DNA from: Usnea hakonensis
Taxonomy: Eukaryota > Ascomycota > Lecanoromycetes > Lecanorales > Parmeliaceae
Reading direction: 5' to 3'
Length of the DNA: 64,000 bases
Assembly: GCA_013423325.1 (NCBI GenBank)
Contig: BLJB01000131.1
Coordinates: forward strand, 1 to 64,000
Position 1 is the stretch's first letter. Every line of letters begins with the position of its first letter. A model generated the notes under the pieces. It had not been told where the DNA came from. It did no database searches and saw only the letters and a list, made by a program, of their open reading frames with translations. Positions 10,287 through 21,359 of this stretch are shown here, piece by piece. The position numbers were made by a program, and so were the translations under genes.

Positions 10287-10820
10287 ATGTTCTCCACCAC
10301 AACCCTCAACCCCCGCCTCGCCCTCACCCAACTCCTCAACTTCGCCCTCGTCCTCTCCACCGCCTTCATGCTCTGGAAAGGCCTCTCCGTCGCCACCGAC
10401 AGCCCCTCCCCCATCGTCGTCGTGCTCTCGGGCAGCATGGAACCCGCCTTCCAGCGGGGGGATTTGCTATTCCTGTGGAACCGCGGGAGGGACACGCAGG
10501 TGGGGGAGGTGGTGGTGTATAATGTCAAGGGGAAGGATATACCCATTGTGCATCGGGTTGTGAGAAGGTTTGGGGGTGGTGAGGGTGGGGAGGGGGATCC
10601 GCTCCGCCTCCTTACAAAAGGCGACAATAACCTTGCCGACGACACGGAACTCTATGCCCGGGGCCAGGATTACTTGACGCGCTCGACGGATATCATTGGT
10701 AGCGTGGTGGGGTATGTGCCGTTTGTGGGGTACGTGACTATTTTGCTGTCGGAGCATCCGTGGTTGAAGACGGTGTTGTTGGGGCTCATGGGGGTCATGG
10801 TGGTTGTGCAGAGGGAGTGA
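10287..10820 (+). CDS. SEC11: signal peptidase complex catalytic subunit SEC11
   Basis: Intronless, 177 residues, the normal length. This is the catalytic subunit of the ER signal peptidase, a type I-like membrane serine protease that cleaves signal sequences from secretory proteins in the lumen. One membrane segment lies at about residues 14-34. The catalytic Ser is S50 in VLSGSMEPAF, the His is H89 in PIVHRVV (ER-type enzymes use His instead of Lys), and the conserved aspartates are in KGDNN (D113) and the following LADDTEL. A second hydrophobic segment ends the protein. Between VVRRF and RLLTKGDNN there is a Gly/Glu-rich insertion (FGGGEGGEGD) encoded by G-runs. Base use changes from C-ending to G-rich within the gene. 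Confidence 0.95.
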   Translation: MFSTTTLNPRLALTQLLNFALVLSTAFMLWKGLSVATDSPSPIVVVLSGSMEPAFQRGDLLFLWNRGRDTQVGEVVVYNVKGKDIPIVHRVVRRFGGGEGGEGDPLRLLTKGDNNLADDTELYARGQDYLTRSTDIIGSVVGYVPFVGYVTILLSEHPWLKTVLLGLMGVMVVVQRE

Positions 10821-11332
10821 AGTGTTTACTTTTGTTTTTCTTAGTTTTGAAAAGGGATGAGGGAGTGCTATGTGGTGTGGGGGAGTTGGGCTATGGGGAT
10901 GAGGGGAGGCTCGTGCGAGTGCAGAGCTCCATCGCCTTGGCTTTGCGCTTCTGCTCCGTGGGCGGACGGGAGGATCGAGCAGTGGATCAGATGGAGAGAG
11001 CTCGAAGGGTTGAGCAGACGCTGCAGGCCAACCTTTTCTGTCCACAGACGGTGGTTTCTGCCGGCAGTTACCGGTTAGACAATTCTGATGGGCAAAAACG
11101 TTAAGCAATAACATTTTTCGACCTCCCGTATTGCTTACACCATATCATCACTCAGCAGCGTTCCTCCTACATACAACAAAGATAGTGCAAAGACTCTCTG
11201 CGACCCTGAAATGTGAGAAGGACAGCTTCCAGTCCATAATTATCATTATACTGGAAAAATACACCCGAAACAGACGTTGATGAAATCATAAGCACCATCT
11301 ATATCCAAAACATCGACTCCAAATATACCCAT
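10821..11332. other. convergent 3' region
   Basis: 512 bp between the 3' ends of SEC11 (+) and the Pro/Ser-rich gene (-). It starts G-rich and becomes AT-rich near 11200-11330. Open frames here read through the flank of SEC11 and show no domain. No further gene is seen. Confidence 0.5.
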
Positions 11333-13223
11333 TCAAAGCTTCGTAATCAGTTTCCCAGCCCCGACCACCCCAGCAGCGAGTACATGTACCACCACGCCCA
11401 TGAACCAAAACAACACCTCAAAAGCCCAATACAGCAACTTGAGCACCGCCCTCGTCGTCTTGGGCAAACTCTCGTCCTCCGTCGAAAATATCTGCTTCGG
11501 CGGCTGGTGCTTCCTTGCCCCGATCTCCGGCCCTTGGTGCGGTGGTAGATTTTGCAGTTCAATGTCCTGCTCGTAGGCTGAGGCGGAGTGTAGCGAGCGA
11601 TTTGATTTCATCGACTTTGTGGACCGGAATACCGAGAGACGCGATGTGGACCTTTTTCTCTGCAGGGATGAGCGGGGCGAGTTGTAGGCGAGAGTTGGTG
11701 GCGGTGGGAAGAGCGGGTGGGTTGGAGAAGTTGTCACGACCTGCGATGGAGGGCTTGGGGTGGCGCAAGAGCGGTGGAGGTGGAGGAGTAGTGCGAGGAG
11801 GGTCGACATTAGTGTATCGAGGATGTAGAGGGACGGAAGAGCTGTTATAGCAGGTGCGTGCACGGTTAATTTCAATGACTGGAGGGAGAGTGTGAGGAGA
11901 GGCGTGTTGGTTTCCGGAGCGAAAATGGTGATTTTGTGCGGATTTGAAGGGTTTGGTATGATCTCAATAGGGAGCGTTGTAGCTACAGAGTCGAGCAAAG
12001 TCGGATGCATGAGGCAGTATCTGTTGCTGTCGGTGTCCCATAATAGCATGCTCGTCTCCTGCTCTTGAGCCCTGCTGATGGCTTCAGCTTGTAGGTCAGC
12101 GCTCGCTGTGCGGTCGAGCTTATGCGCGATTGCGACGTTCGACGAGTGGTCGAGGGCCATCAGGCCGGCTAACTTGGGGAAGATGCAGGTCACGAGGGGA
12201 TCTGCTGCTGTGGGCTTTTCGATGGTGGAAGTGGTGATTTGAATAGTTGGATTGCGATTTCCGGGGTGGGTGCGCGAGACCGTTATGTTGGACTGGGAGG
12301 CTTGAAGAGTGTAGATTGGGTCGGAGGTGGAGGCGTTGAAGGTAATGATTTCATGGCCGATAGCGAGGTCATCGCTGTTCGCTCGTTAGTAGGTGGTCAA
12401 GGTACGGTTGGAACAGATACACCAACCAGCTGAGCTCTAAAGAGTATGTGTCCGCGACTTCCTCTGGCGCTGTCTGCCCATTGGCAACGTCCCATAGATC
12501 TAGAAGCATTTCCGGACTGGAGAGCATCGATTCACTTTCAGTATGATCTGCAGATCGAAATGGTGACTCTCTAATGTCTGCAGGTTTCGTTCTTGCAGTC
12601 TCTGATTGTAGATACGCCGAACTCGGACGATTGTTTGCCTGCTGTGAATATGAGGGCGGACGATACGAAGGGGTCCTTGCCACAGCCATGGCGCTTGTTG
12701 GTCCAGGCGCTCTTTCCATATCAGGTCGATATTGCTGTTGTGTCATTGGCACAGTCGGGTCGTAGCGAGGGAACATTGAGCGCATTACAGGCGTAGCGCC
12801 ACTGTTACTGCGGGCAAGTATTGGGGAGTTCGTACTGGATCTTGGTAAGGGAACCTGTGCAGGCGAGGCGGGTACGCAGTCTTGAGGGGATGGCGCAGGA
12901 GGACTCGAAGGTGTAGCGGGTCTCTGATTATCGGAGATGTACGCTTTGGGAGGTATGGCAAGGGGTGGTGGCTGTGGCTTCTGTCTTGGAGCTTGTTGTT
13001 GTGTATCTTGGGCCTCCAGTATGACGGAAGGAGAACCAGGAGGAAGAGGAGGCGCTTCTGTAATGTGTATGACGAAGCCATTCGCTTTATTAGAATTGAG
13101 CATATCGAACTCTGGCAGACGTGTCTGTCTTCCGGCGTGTCTTGTGCTACCGCTACCCTTACGCATTGGGCGCCTCAACGATGACATTGTGGGAAACATC
13201 TGTAGAGTTCTTTCTGAAGCCAT
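11333..13223 (-). CDS. Pro/Ser-rich protein with C-terminal membrane segment
   Basis: Two exons (13223-12427 and 12374-11333) with a 52-bp intron containing a CTAAC branch site give 612 residues. The first third is rich in Pro, Ser and Gln and probably disordered. The middle (from LAIGHEIITFNASTSDPIYT) is a globular domain with alternating beta-like segments, including QASQSNITVSRTHP and SMLLWDTDSNRYCLMHPTLL. A basic Ser/Arg linker follows. The last 40 residues are hydrophobic (LLYWAFEVLFWFMGVVVHV) and should form a C-terminal membrane anchor. I know similar proteins only as conserved hypothetical proteins of filamentous ascomycetes, so no function is assigned. The donor GTTGGT is unusual, but the frame closes exactly. 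Confidence 0.72.
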
Positions 13224-14193
13224 TGGGAAAGATTAAATAAAATCAGTCGGGTAGCGACTGAACTGCGAGATTAAAAATCTGGTCATAAAGAAAACGATGA
13301 GAGGAAAAATTGACAAGAATGCAAGCCATTCGCGAGTCTAGAAGGGTATGTAGCAAGATAGACAAGCAGCGACAACGCTGCTGGTACTCAAACTGCCTGC
13401 GTCGCAGATGGCATATTTGGAACTATGAGAAGAAGCTCGCAATCTTTCACGAAGCACAGGGGAGACATATATCTGTAACGGCCTTTCTGGGGACCGTGCC
13501 CAGCATAGAATAAAGTAGCATATTTAATCATCTTCAGGGCGCCAAAGGACCCGCTCGATGCTCTTCAGTCTTCACCGTTCTTGGGTCATCCAAAGGTACG
13601 AAGAGCTATAATTGTATCTCACGAATAGTGATGTTAGATCTGACTGGACGGAAACATGTGCTTTGATCCGAGCTAATGCAGGTTCCTCGGCGCGTAAGCT
13701 TAGTACACTCTTGGCATTACGACTGATTGGTTGAGTCGACGACAGGGGGCATATGCCCCAACTTTGGGCTTGGGATGAGCGGCTCCCACGCATCAACATA
13801 CTTATTCGGTAGGCTCAGTATTTTGTCCTTAAGAATCATAGCCTAACATCCCAAACACAGGCAGATGTAGAAGTACACCAAAAAGCTGTCAACGCAGCTA
13901 CATGACATGGTCGGGAAAGAAGACGAGAAACAAAGCTCGAAGTCAGAAGGGCAATGGCCTGTTACAAGGTTCATGTCATACGTAAGCAGAAGTGTCTAGG
14001 CTTATGTCCAAACAAACGACGGAAAATCATTCGAAGAAGACGACATCGGAAGACTTTGGCTTTCAGTTCCTCTAACGTGGTTATAAATATGGAGAGTAAG
14101 ATGACTGTATGTCAGGGTGTCCCCAAATCTGAACTATCCCCCACACCTCGCCGAAAGTGATACCTCGCAAAAGCTCCTCTTGAAAAGTAGCAC
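13224..14193. other. intergenic region, no gene seen
   Basis: 970 bp between two minus-strand genes. Short open frames on both strands (for example 13310-13513 and 13954-14160) have no domain or plausible intron links. It should contain the promoter of the Pro/Ser-rich gene. Confidence 0.5.
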
Positions 14194-14574
14194 CTAGCGA
14201 GTTGATGAAGTTCCATCCTCCGCACCTGGTAACCCTTGCTCGTCGCCGGGCTCCTGGTAACCTCCGCTGGGCTTTGCACCCCGAGTCCGCTCGCCGATGA
14301 TGTTGCTCTGATCAATTGCTTCCTTGTCGTCCTGGGCTACAGTTTGTTAGCAAAAATCTTGGTGGGAGAAGAAGAGACGGGACATACCTAAGGTCGCATC
14401 GGAATCAGCAGTAGCGGGATCAATCGGGTCGGAGACAGGTGCGTCGTCGTTCTGGACGGGGATATGGCTCTGGCCTGTGCGGCTTTTGTAGTCGTTATCC
14501 ATGGAATCGCCAGCCGGAACACCACCGCCTGTCACGTCATTTTGCTGCTCATACTGATCGTCGGTTGAGGACAT
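14194..14574 (-). CDS. small acidic protein with CHZ-like motif
   Basis: Two exons (14574-14388, 14336-14194) and a 51-bp intron with clean GTATGT and TAG ends give 109 residues. The protein is hydrophilic, acidic and Gly-rich (GGGVPAGDSMDNDY) and should be largely unfolded. The segment DQSNIIGERTRGAKP resembles the CHZ motif, in which Chz1-type chaperones contact the H2A.Z-H2B dimer. The surrounding acidic sequence fits, but the motif continues differently from canonical Chz1 and the protein is short. It could be a diverged CHZ-family protein or an unrelated small stress protein. Start 14574 is the first ATG followed by protein-like sequence. Confidence 0.7.
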
Positions 14575-15064
14575 GGTGGCTGTTCGAGGATAAGGCGAGA
14601 TGAAAGTGTGATTGATACAGGGTTTATGTATGAAGGATTTGGGAAAGGAAGGACGGTTGAGACAATCACATGTCTGGACGATTACCTCCTTCTTGTACTC
14701 CGCTCCACCAGCCAATCTTCCAAGAAAATATGCCAGCCACTGACGAGTTGGAATAGTGTCCAAATTAATGATATCATGAAGTCAGATATTGACCTCATGA
14801 TTTAACCCCCTTGTATACCTAAGTTTATAGCCCCTAAACTAAGTCTTGCTTGGCTTTGAAGACAACGTTGGCACTTGTTCCTGACTATTGATATGCTAGA
14901 AGCTGAAACAGGGTCTGTCAACATGTCATGATCGCATTCAGAACGGGTGAATGATGGAAATATTTTTGACTTTTGGCCTTTGGTGTATCTCAGATGTGGC
15001 GGCATGTCAAAGTAAAGTAAGATCCCTGCAAGAGCTATAGAGACTAATTAGACCAGGGGTCAAA
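14575..15064. other. intergenic region
   Basis: 490 bp upstream of the CHZ-like gene, presumed to hold its promoter. An upstream in-frame extension of that gene exists but is not protein-like. Nothing else was recognised. Confidence 0.45.
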
Positions 15065-15515
15065 TCAGACGTGCAAGCGATAGTCCTGGACTTCTTCTCG
15101 ACACAGATCGTAACGGTGGCATTGCCCCCAGAATGATGTAGTCGGTCCCCAGTCCTTGTATACGACACAGAATTCTTGGCATCCAAAGGGTTTGATGCCG
15201 CTAAAGAGGCGAAATGAAGGAAGTTGCCTAGGATGTAGATGCTGAGCATGCACAGGACTGCCAATGAGGACTGTGGTTGAGAGATTAGCAATCATTCACC
15301 CTCATAGCACACAGATCCGACTTGGTACGCCCTTGCCCAGGAAAGATGACCGCCATTGACAGCTATCTGCATAACAATTTGAGCTAGTGGTGGAGACAGG
15401 TGAGGATGGGAGACTAAGGTTACCGTATCTGGGGTCTTGATTCGTTAGATGAGGAAGATGTACAGGGGAGGGCGCAGACGACAGGCTGTATGCAGCGACG
15501 AGGACCAGCATTTTA
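15065..15515 (-). CDS. possible small secreted cysteine-containing protein
   Basis: This is a tentative multi-exon gene. The first exon would begin at the ATG at 15515 with a hydrophobic start (MLVLVAAYSLSSA) that resembles a signal peptide. A middle segment reads VNGGHLSWARAYQVGSVCYE. The last segment, open to a stop at 15065, reads FGCQEFCVVYKDWGPTTSFW followed by GQCHRYDLC and a short charged tail. Regular Cys spacing, a hydrophobic N-terminus and a small size recall fungal small secreted proteins. I could not settle the intron boundaries: the shortest joining intron would be only 29 bp, and alternatives give different frames. Function unknown. It is divergent from con-10. Confidence 0.35.
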
Positions 15516-15838
15516 CTTTGCCTGGTCAGAATTCCCTTTTCATTACCGAATTCCATGAACATGAACCAGCATCTTTTTCATCATGATACATTGCCCCGGA
15601 ATTGTGGCATTTTGATACTTTATGGCGTCGTCACGCTACGTCAATATGTGAGATGGGATACTTCGTCACTCATTACGTCAAAGCAAGGCAAAAAGTCACT
15701 TTCCCACATTCATCTTCCAGCATCAGTTCCTCTTAACGTCCACAGCCCAACTTTGAACTTCCAACAAGTGAAAACACCACTCACATAGAGAATCATTCTC
15801 ACACCTCAACCACCAAACCCCTGATCACCACCAACAAC
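15516..15838. promoter_or_regulatory. con-10 upstream region
   Basis: 323 bp ahead of con-10, shared with the possible divergent secreted-protein gene. The 60 bp before the ATG are C/A-rich, and a CCCCT word (the core of fungal stress response elements) lies near 15816. A stress or conidiation response is expected for con-10 genes but is not proven by this. Confidence 0.4.
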
Positions 15839-16129
15839 ATGTCTTCAACCGGCAACACCAACCCCGGCAACTTCGCCAACCGCCCCACGGAAGAAGTCTC
15901 CAACATTGCCAAGCAAGGAGGCCAGGCCAGCCACCAAGGCGGCTTCGCGAGCATGGATCCTGACAAGCAGGTAGGCTTTCATCTCCAAATCTCTGTTCAT
16001 TAGGAAGTAACGCTGCTGACTCTCCCACAGAAGGAGATTGCATCCATGGGCGGCCAGGCGAGCAGCGGATCATTCGAAAAGGGCAGCGAGGCCGCAAAGG
16101 AGGCTGGTAGGAAGGGCGGGTCTTCCTGA
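15839..16129 (+). CDS. con-10: conidiation-specific protein 10 (KGG-repeat stress protein)
   Basis: Exons 15839-15970 and 16031-16129 joined across a 60-bp intron give a 76-residue, Gly/Ser/Gln-rich protein without Cys. It carries the short repeats of the con-10/GsiB type: NIAKQGGQASHQGGFASMD, EIASMGGQASSGSFEKGSE and AGRKGGSS. Such proteins are very hydrophilic, are made during conidiation, desiccation and other stress, and probably protect macromolecules in the cytoplasm. The length equals that of the family. The start is the only ATG that preserves the first repeat. Confidence 0.93.
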
Positions 16130-17501
16130 TGGCCTGAGGTGTATCCCCTCCAAGTAGGCTTGTTCATAGACCAGCTACTTGCAGAACGAGAGATGCATGT
16201 GAGCAGCTAGGATTGGAGCTACCTGCTACTCACTAGCACACCGTCTTTACAGGCTCTTAGCGAAAAACAACAAAAAAAGCAATGTTTATCTTACCTGTAC
16301 ATGAGCATTGACCTGCTCCAGTCACTTATTACCGTGACTCCATATTGATCTCCAGTCTCCTTCCTAGCTGGTCTTTGATCCAAATATCCCATCCCACTTG
16401 CCCCCCCCCCCCTCTCTCCAATTCCCCCAGCAAAGTCCCAATTTCCCTCCCCCCTCCATCTCCCCTCCATCAGCAAACATCCCTAGATCTCCACCGTTTC
16501 CCTTCCTAGAAAACAAATAGTCTGACCCAGTAATCTTATACAATCATAGGGTAGGTAGCCTAGACAGGCATCTCCCTCCATCCCTCCACCATCAATCCTT
16601 ACTACTGGTGGAAACATTGAAAGAGAAGAGTATCATTCAGAGTACAGCACAGCACGGCAGAGCAGACACCACACCCAAAACAAAGAGCAAGGAAGACAGA
16701 TCCCGTACTTTGAACACGCCAGGTGCTGTCGAAATCTCGAAATCCAGGATGTGAATCCGTTCGTACATAAGCAAGCTTGTTACGCTGCAGTGTAGTGCAA
16801 TGCAGTGCAGTGCATATCAGATCAGAGTACGGGTACGGGTACGGATATGGTGAAAGCAGTCTCCAAAAGGAAAAAGCGGACTACGCATCTGGCCAGACTT
16901 GGACGCCCGCCTTACATATCGCAATCGACAAGCTCATGCCATCGCATCACATCACATCATATTTTCCAGGGGGGGAAAGGGGGCGGATAGAATACAAAAA
17001 TTCTTCTATATACGTATATATGTAAAGGGGTGGCTTTAGCCAACGTACCAACCTACCTACCTATTTGTACTGCGCCTGAGACGATATAGCGCGTCGAAGA
17101 CTGGAGGGAGGGAGGGAGGGATGTTGGTTCGAGGGAAAGTGTAGATGTGGGTGGAAAGAGGCTCTGGAGACGGGGGCCTAGTTGCTGGACGGTGAAGGGG
17201 GTAGGCTTTGGATATCGAGATGCAAAATGGGTCAGCTTTGCGGTTGACTTGGAGGACAAGATGCTCGGAATACGAGGGGGAAGAGTCGAAGTCTTATTCG
17301 ATGAGCTTGGCTATATAATCCACTTTTCATCATCGGGGCCAGTGGGAACGTAACAACAACGCGGATTCCTCCAGCCAGAATGTGCGCCGTCTTCCATGCA
17401 CGATCGAGCCCAATCCAGAAAGACTGATAACGGCTCGGGAGCAACCACTGCAGTTCTCCCATCCACTGTTGTTATACTGCTAACAACAAGACATCGAACC
17501 G
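16130..17501. other. intergenic region, simple-sequence rich
   Basis: 1.37 kb between the 3' ends of con-10 (+) and the GST gene (-). It contains a C run near 16400, a TACGGG-type short repeat near 16828-16845, and a (GGGA)n tract at about 17103-17121. No gene is supported on either strand. Confidence 0.55.
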
Positions 17502-18277
17502 TTACTTCTTCCCTGGAAAACTGAGACTCTTCGAAGCCTCATCCCGATCGCTCATCATCTTCTTGACCGCATCGCGCTCCAGCATCCGCTTATACCAGGC
17601 ATCGACATTCGGGTAATCCTTCTGCACATCAGGCGCAGAATCCCTCATGATGAAGTCCAACTTGGAGTGAAAAGGGACATAACTCAGATCCGCAGCAGAG
17701 CACTTGCCGCCGACGAGCCACTCTTTGTTTGCGAGTTCGTCATTCAGAACTTGCAGAATGCGGCGGAAATTCTTGACGTAGTTAGCGTGGGCTTGGGGAT
17801 TGGACTCGACGAACGACCAGTGGAAGACGGCTTGTAGCAGCGGTCCTTGCGTGGTGTTTTGGAATTCGAGCCATTGCTTCATGTGATATTGCTCTGGTAG
17901 AGTGGTGAAAGAAATGCGCTTGTCGATGTCATATTTGTCGAGGACATAGTCCATGATAGCGGCGGACTGTTACATTTAGCAGCTGATTGAGTGCAGTCAA
18001 TGCCATCAACGCTTACCTCGGCGAGTAGAAGATTCTCGTTAGGATCATCGATGACGGGCGCCATGCCATTGCGGTTCAGCGCCAGGAACGCTGGCTGTTT
18101 CAGCTCCGGGGTTGTGTAGATTTTGGTCGTATAGGGAACATTGAGTTCGTTGAGGAGAAGGGCTACCTTCCACGGGTTCGGTCCGGCTAGTAAAACAGTC
18201 AGTCCAGAACTGTGAAGGTGTGGATTAGAACGTGACAAACGATGAGCATGAAGGGTTATGGTTTGAAGAGAAGACAT
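17502..18277 (-). CDS. glutathione S-transferase, Ure2/GstA-like
   Basis: Exons 18277-18241, 18186-18017 and 17966-17502 give 223 residues, the normal GST size. The N-terminal thioredoxin-like domain starts ITLHAHPGPNPWKVALLLNE, where the GPNPWKV loop is typical of fungal Ure2/GstA-like enzymes. It continues with the cis-Pro region GMAPVIDDPNENLLLAES, which binds the glutathione gamma-glutamyl group. The helical C-terminal domain (YHMKQWLEFQNTTQGPLLQA, NDELANKEWLVGGKCSAADL) contains the N-capping and substrate-site elements. Such enzymes conjugate or reduce electrophiles and peroxides with glutathione in the cytosol. Introns of 54 and 50 bp keep the frame exactly. Confidence 0.93.
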
Positions 18278-20206
18278 GTTTCGTTGACAGTCGTCAGTGT
18301 TGACCGGTCAGGAAGTAGGCAGTAGGCTCTGGAGCAGTCGGACTGGGAGGGAGAAGAGCGGTCGTCTGTTGAGGAAGCCATTTCCAGTCTCCATACATGT
18401 AATTATATATGCAAAAGCTATGGCGAAGATGACGGCGTTATCGCGAGACTCATTGTCTTTACGCCAAAGCCGACACGGATTTAAGTAAAACGGTTGTCTC
18501 GGTTGTCTGTACCTTGTAGGCTCTTTTAGAGCTGACCTATTAGATTGAAGGGAAATTGAAGGGTCTGATTAGGTAAGTGCGTAAATACCGCTCCTAAGGC
18601 CGAGAGCCAATAGCATTCCTTACCTCTTTACTCCGAGGCCGACACGAATTGAAGCTGCCAAATTTGATCTTGGAGATTCCTCATCATGTACGAGTACCAC
18701 GCATTTCTTTTCCCCCTCAGCGTACGGGTTGAGAAAGACAATGCTTCTTTCTCGAGGACAATCCAATTGATAGCTAGCAGACATTTCAACAAGAACATAC
18801 ATTAACCAAATCTTCCTTTCACTCCCACTGTCAGACCTAAGTTCCCACGATTCACCACCAATCTAACACCTCGTCCACCCAATTGTCTGCTTGAAAGATT
18901 CTCCAAACAACCGCACTTTCTCGGCTATGGTCTGCAGTGGCACGTGGTTAACGAAGCTTCCCTCTTGAGAGACACGGTTAAACCATTCCTAGGAGGTCCT
19001 ATGAATCAGATGCTTTACGAGCTGACGAGCATTGGGGTGTAAATGTCACCGATTGCGGAGTAGGTCGGGCCTGATGAAGGATCCATGTCAGCAACACTTT
19101 GATAGGACTATTTGAAGCCCCGGAACATCTTTGTAATATTTGGGAACGCCTATGCCACGACTCCTAAAGACAAACAGTCCGGACTTCGACCAACATCAAG
19201 GATGTCGGCCGCTGTAGTGGTGCACACTGAAAACGAAGAACCGCAGAGGAAAAATGGGAAATTCCCAAGGGATGGTAGAGAGACAGGCTAGTAGCTCCAA
19301 AAGGTGGTAACAAACGAAGATCTATCTCCTCAAATAGTAGACAAACAAACTTCACACAATGACTCCTAGGTTGATGGTCCTAATAGAGGCAGCGAGAGGA
19401 GAGATTGTTGCTTGTCCGACGTATCCTACCCGCAACGGCCTCCATCTCCGAAAAAGCCCCATCTGTTTCTTCTGCATCTCTAGTAAAATGTGAAGCACTG
19501 TATCACGTTAGATCATAAGAACATTAAAGTAGAGGTGGCCAAATCTCTTATTTCATATAGCAGATGACTACCGCAAAGGCCGCTCGAAAGCCAAACAGGA
19601 ACTGCTTGATAGCTTCCGTGGTGGCTTTTCGAAAAAAGTCTCCACTTCAACCAAGCAAAAGCAGCCAGCTGACCTCTCGACCCATCGTAAAGAAGGACAT
19701 TGAAGCAAACAGCCAGTCCTACCATGCAGACTATTCGCTCGCCATCATTACCGCCGCTCCTTGAGTGAGATACTAATGCAAAAGAAAACTACGGAAGAAG
19801 CCGCAGGCCTATGTTTGTTCCCTCATCATAAGATTGGAGATGTCGTATAGATATTGAGATAGGATCTGAATATCGGTAAAAGCGTAAATCGTTAATCCGT
19901 GCTCCCTCCTCCTGTGGAGGTGGAGATTCGCAAGAAGGCGAAGGTAATGCTGATTAAAATTTGAGTAGATGGTGTCCGTGATCCGAAGACCGTATCACCG
20001 CAAATGGTTGGCCGACCTCAGAAATTTGGCAAGAAGTGGAGTAAAGAGTGGTGCTGTAGTAACGCCCAGCTCGCCGGCTGCCCTCAGAGGAGATTCTCTC
20101 AATCTGGCCGCATTCTGTAGGAAAGTGGAAATCTCCCTTCCGTTGACTACTCAATTTTGGCTCCTTCAACCTCTTGAACCTCGACGCGAAATGGTAGCTC
20201 ACGTAT
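18278..20206. other. intergenic region, no gene seen
   Basis: 1.93 kb containing the promoter of the GST gene and the 3' flank of the BTB gene. The longest open frames (near 19954-20295) are overlapping on both strands and have no protein features. No TE remnant or RIP signature is evident. Confidence 0.5.
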
Positions 20207-21359
20207 TTAGATGGTTCGAGGCGAAGACTTGTTCGTCCTCTCCACAAAATCATCCACGTGTTTACACATGGCCACGAAGAGGTCGAAAAAACTAGGAACA
20301 GAAGTCAGCTGGATTCCCACTCTCATTCTGTGAATTTTGAGCTCACAACTTGCTTCCACCAAGCCGCATCTCCATCTGCATGGTAGGACTCCTAATGAAC
20401 CTCTTACGGTCCTGAACAACCGTCTCAATGAAAAAAGGGCGAAGGCGGCGATCTGTGTCCAGGGTGTTCGCATATGCGTACCGAGCTGATCGAATGAGAA
20501 CATCGTCTAGGGTACAGAGCCGGAGGCCTTGCTTGATGAGAGCGAGGCGCTTCAATTCCTCCAAGCCGAGTTTTTCGGCAACGCAATATACAACGGTGTC
20601 TGTGAGCAAGTAGTTACCGTCCACCCCAGGATGGTATATGACAGATGGCACGCGACCGCGACCACCAGAGTTGGGCGTGTCCTGAGCATCCTCGAGCTCC
20701 CAGGAATGGTGACGCTTGCTGATACACAAGCGGGGATAGTAGTCGTCAGTGTACAAGTATTCGAGTACGCAGGCGAAGGCCTCAGGCAGCCTGTAGGAAT
20801 GTCAACTCTTCGACAGCCTTTGAAAGCAGGAGGTATATGATTATCTATGTACGTATCAGGCAGCTTCAGCTTCTTTGACGAGGTTTCATAGAACTGGTCT
20901 CTAAGACGCTTGGCGAAGTAGGGCGATTTGAGAAGGGCATGCTCATAGGCGGCGAATAAACGTAGGTCAGGGCCAACCACTACACAGATTTCCGTATCAG
21001 CATTGCTTGTTCGAGGCAGATGATTAGAGTATCGAGACGGGTCTTGGGACTAGAGAAGAGGACCCCTTTGCACCCAGAATATGTCTTGCGGCTTCATTTA
21101 ATAACGAAAAAGGATAGGTGAGCTCTGAGATGTAGTCTACGTACCCAGAGTAATGATCGGACTGACCATGGTACTAGAGTAATCAAAGGAATCATAAGCC
21201 ATTCTGTCCCGATGCCCATTGAATTATACTGTCATACCTGCCGCGCATCGAGCTGTCTGGCTTCTGCTGCATCCTCGACCTGGAACGCCCGCCCATCGAC
21301 CTCTTGATCGGCTTGACCGTCTTGCTCACGCGGTTCCTGGAACGGAAAGAGCTGAACAT
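20207..21359 (-). CDS. BTB/POZ domain protein
   Basis: Five exons (21359-21238, 21173-21145, 20979-20853, 20790-20347, 20291-20207) sum to 807 bp, 268 residues. After a basic Ser-rich N-terminus comes a BTB fold: PIITLVVGPDLRLFAAYEHA, LLKSPYFAKRLRD, LPDTLPEAFACVLEYLYTDD. An insertion follows, then the helical part TDTVVYCVAEKLGLEELKRL and ARYAYANTLDTDRRLRPFF. The C-terminus FFDLFVAMCKHVDDFVE is shared by a widespread ascomycete BTB family. BTB domains mediate dimerisation or bind cullin 3; no kelch or MATH partner is present, so the role is unknown. All four introns have GT-AG ends and keep the frame. Confidence 0.85.

Noticed and set aside
10467..11114. 215-codon minus-strand frame opposite SEC11
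   Set aside because: Shadow created by the G-rich coding strand; Pro/His-rich and without domain.
19954..20295. Overlapping open frames on both strands
   Set aside because: No protein-like composition and no splice links; intergenic.
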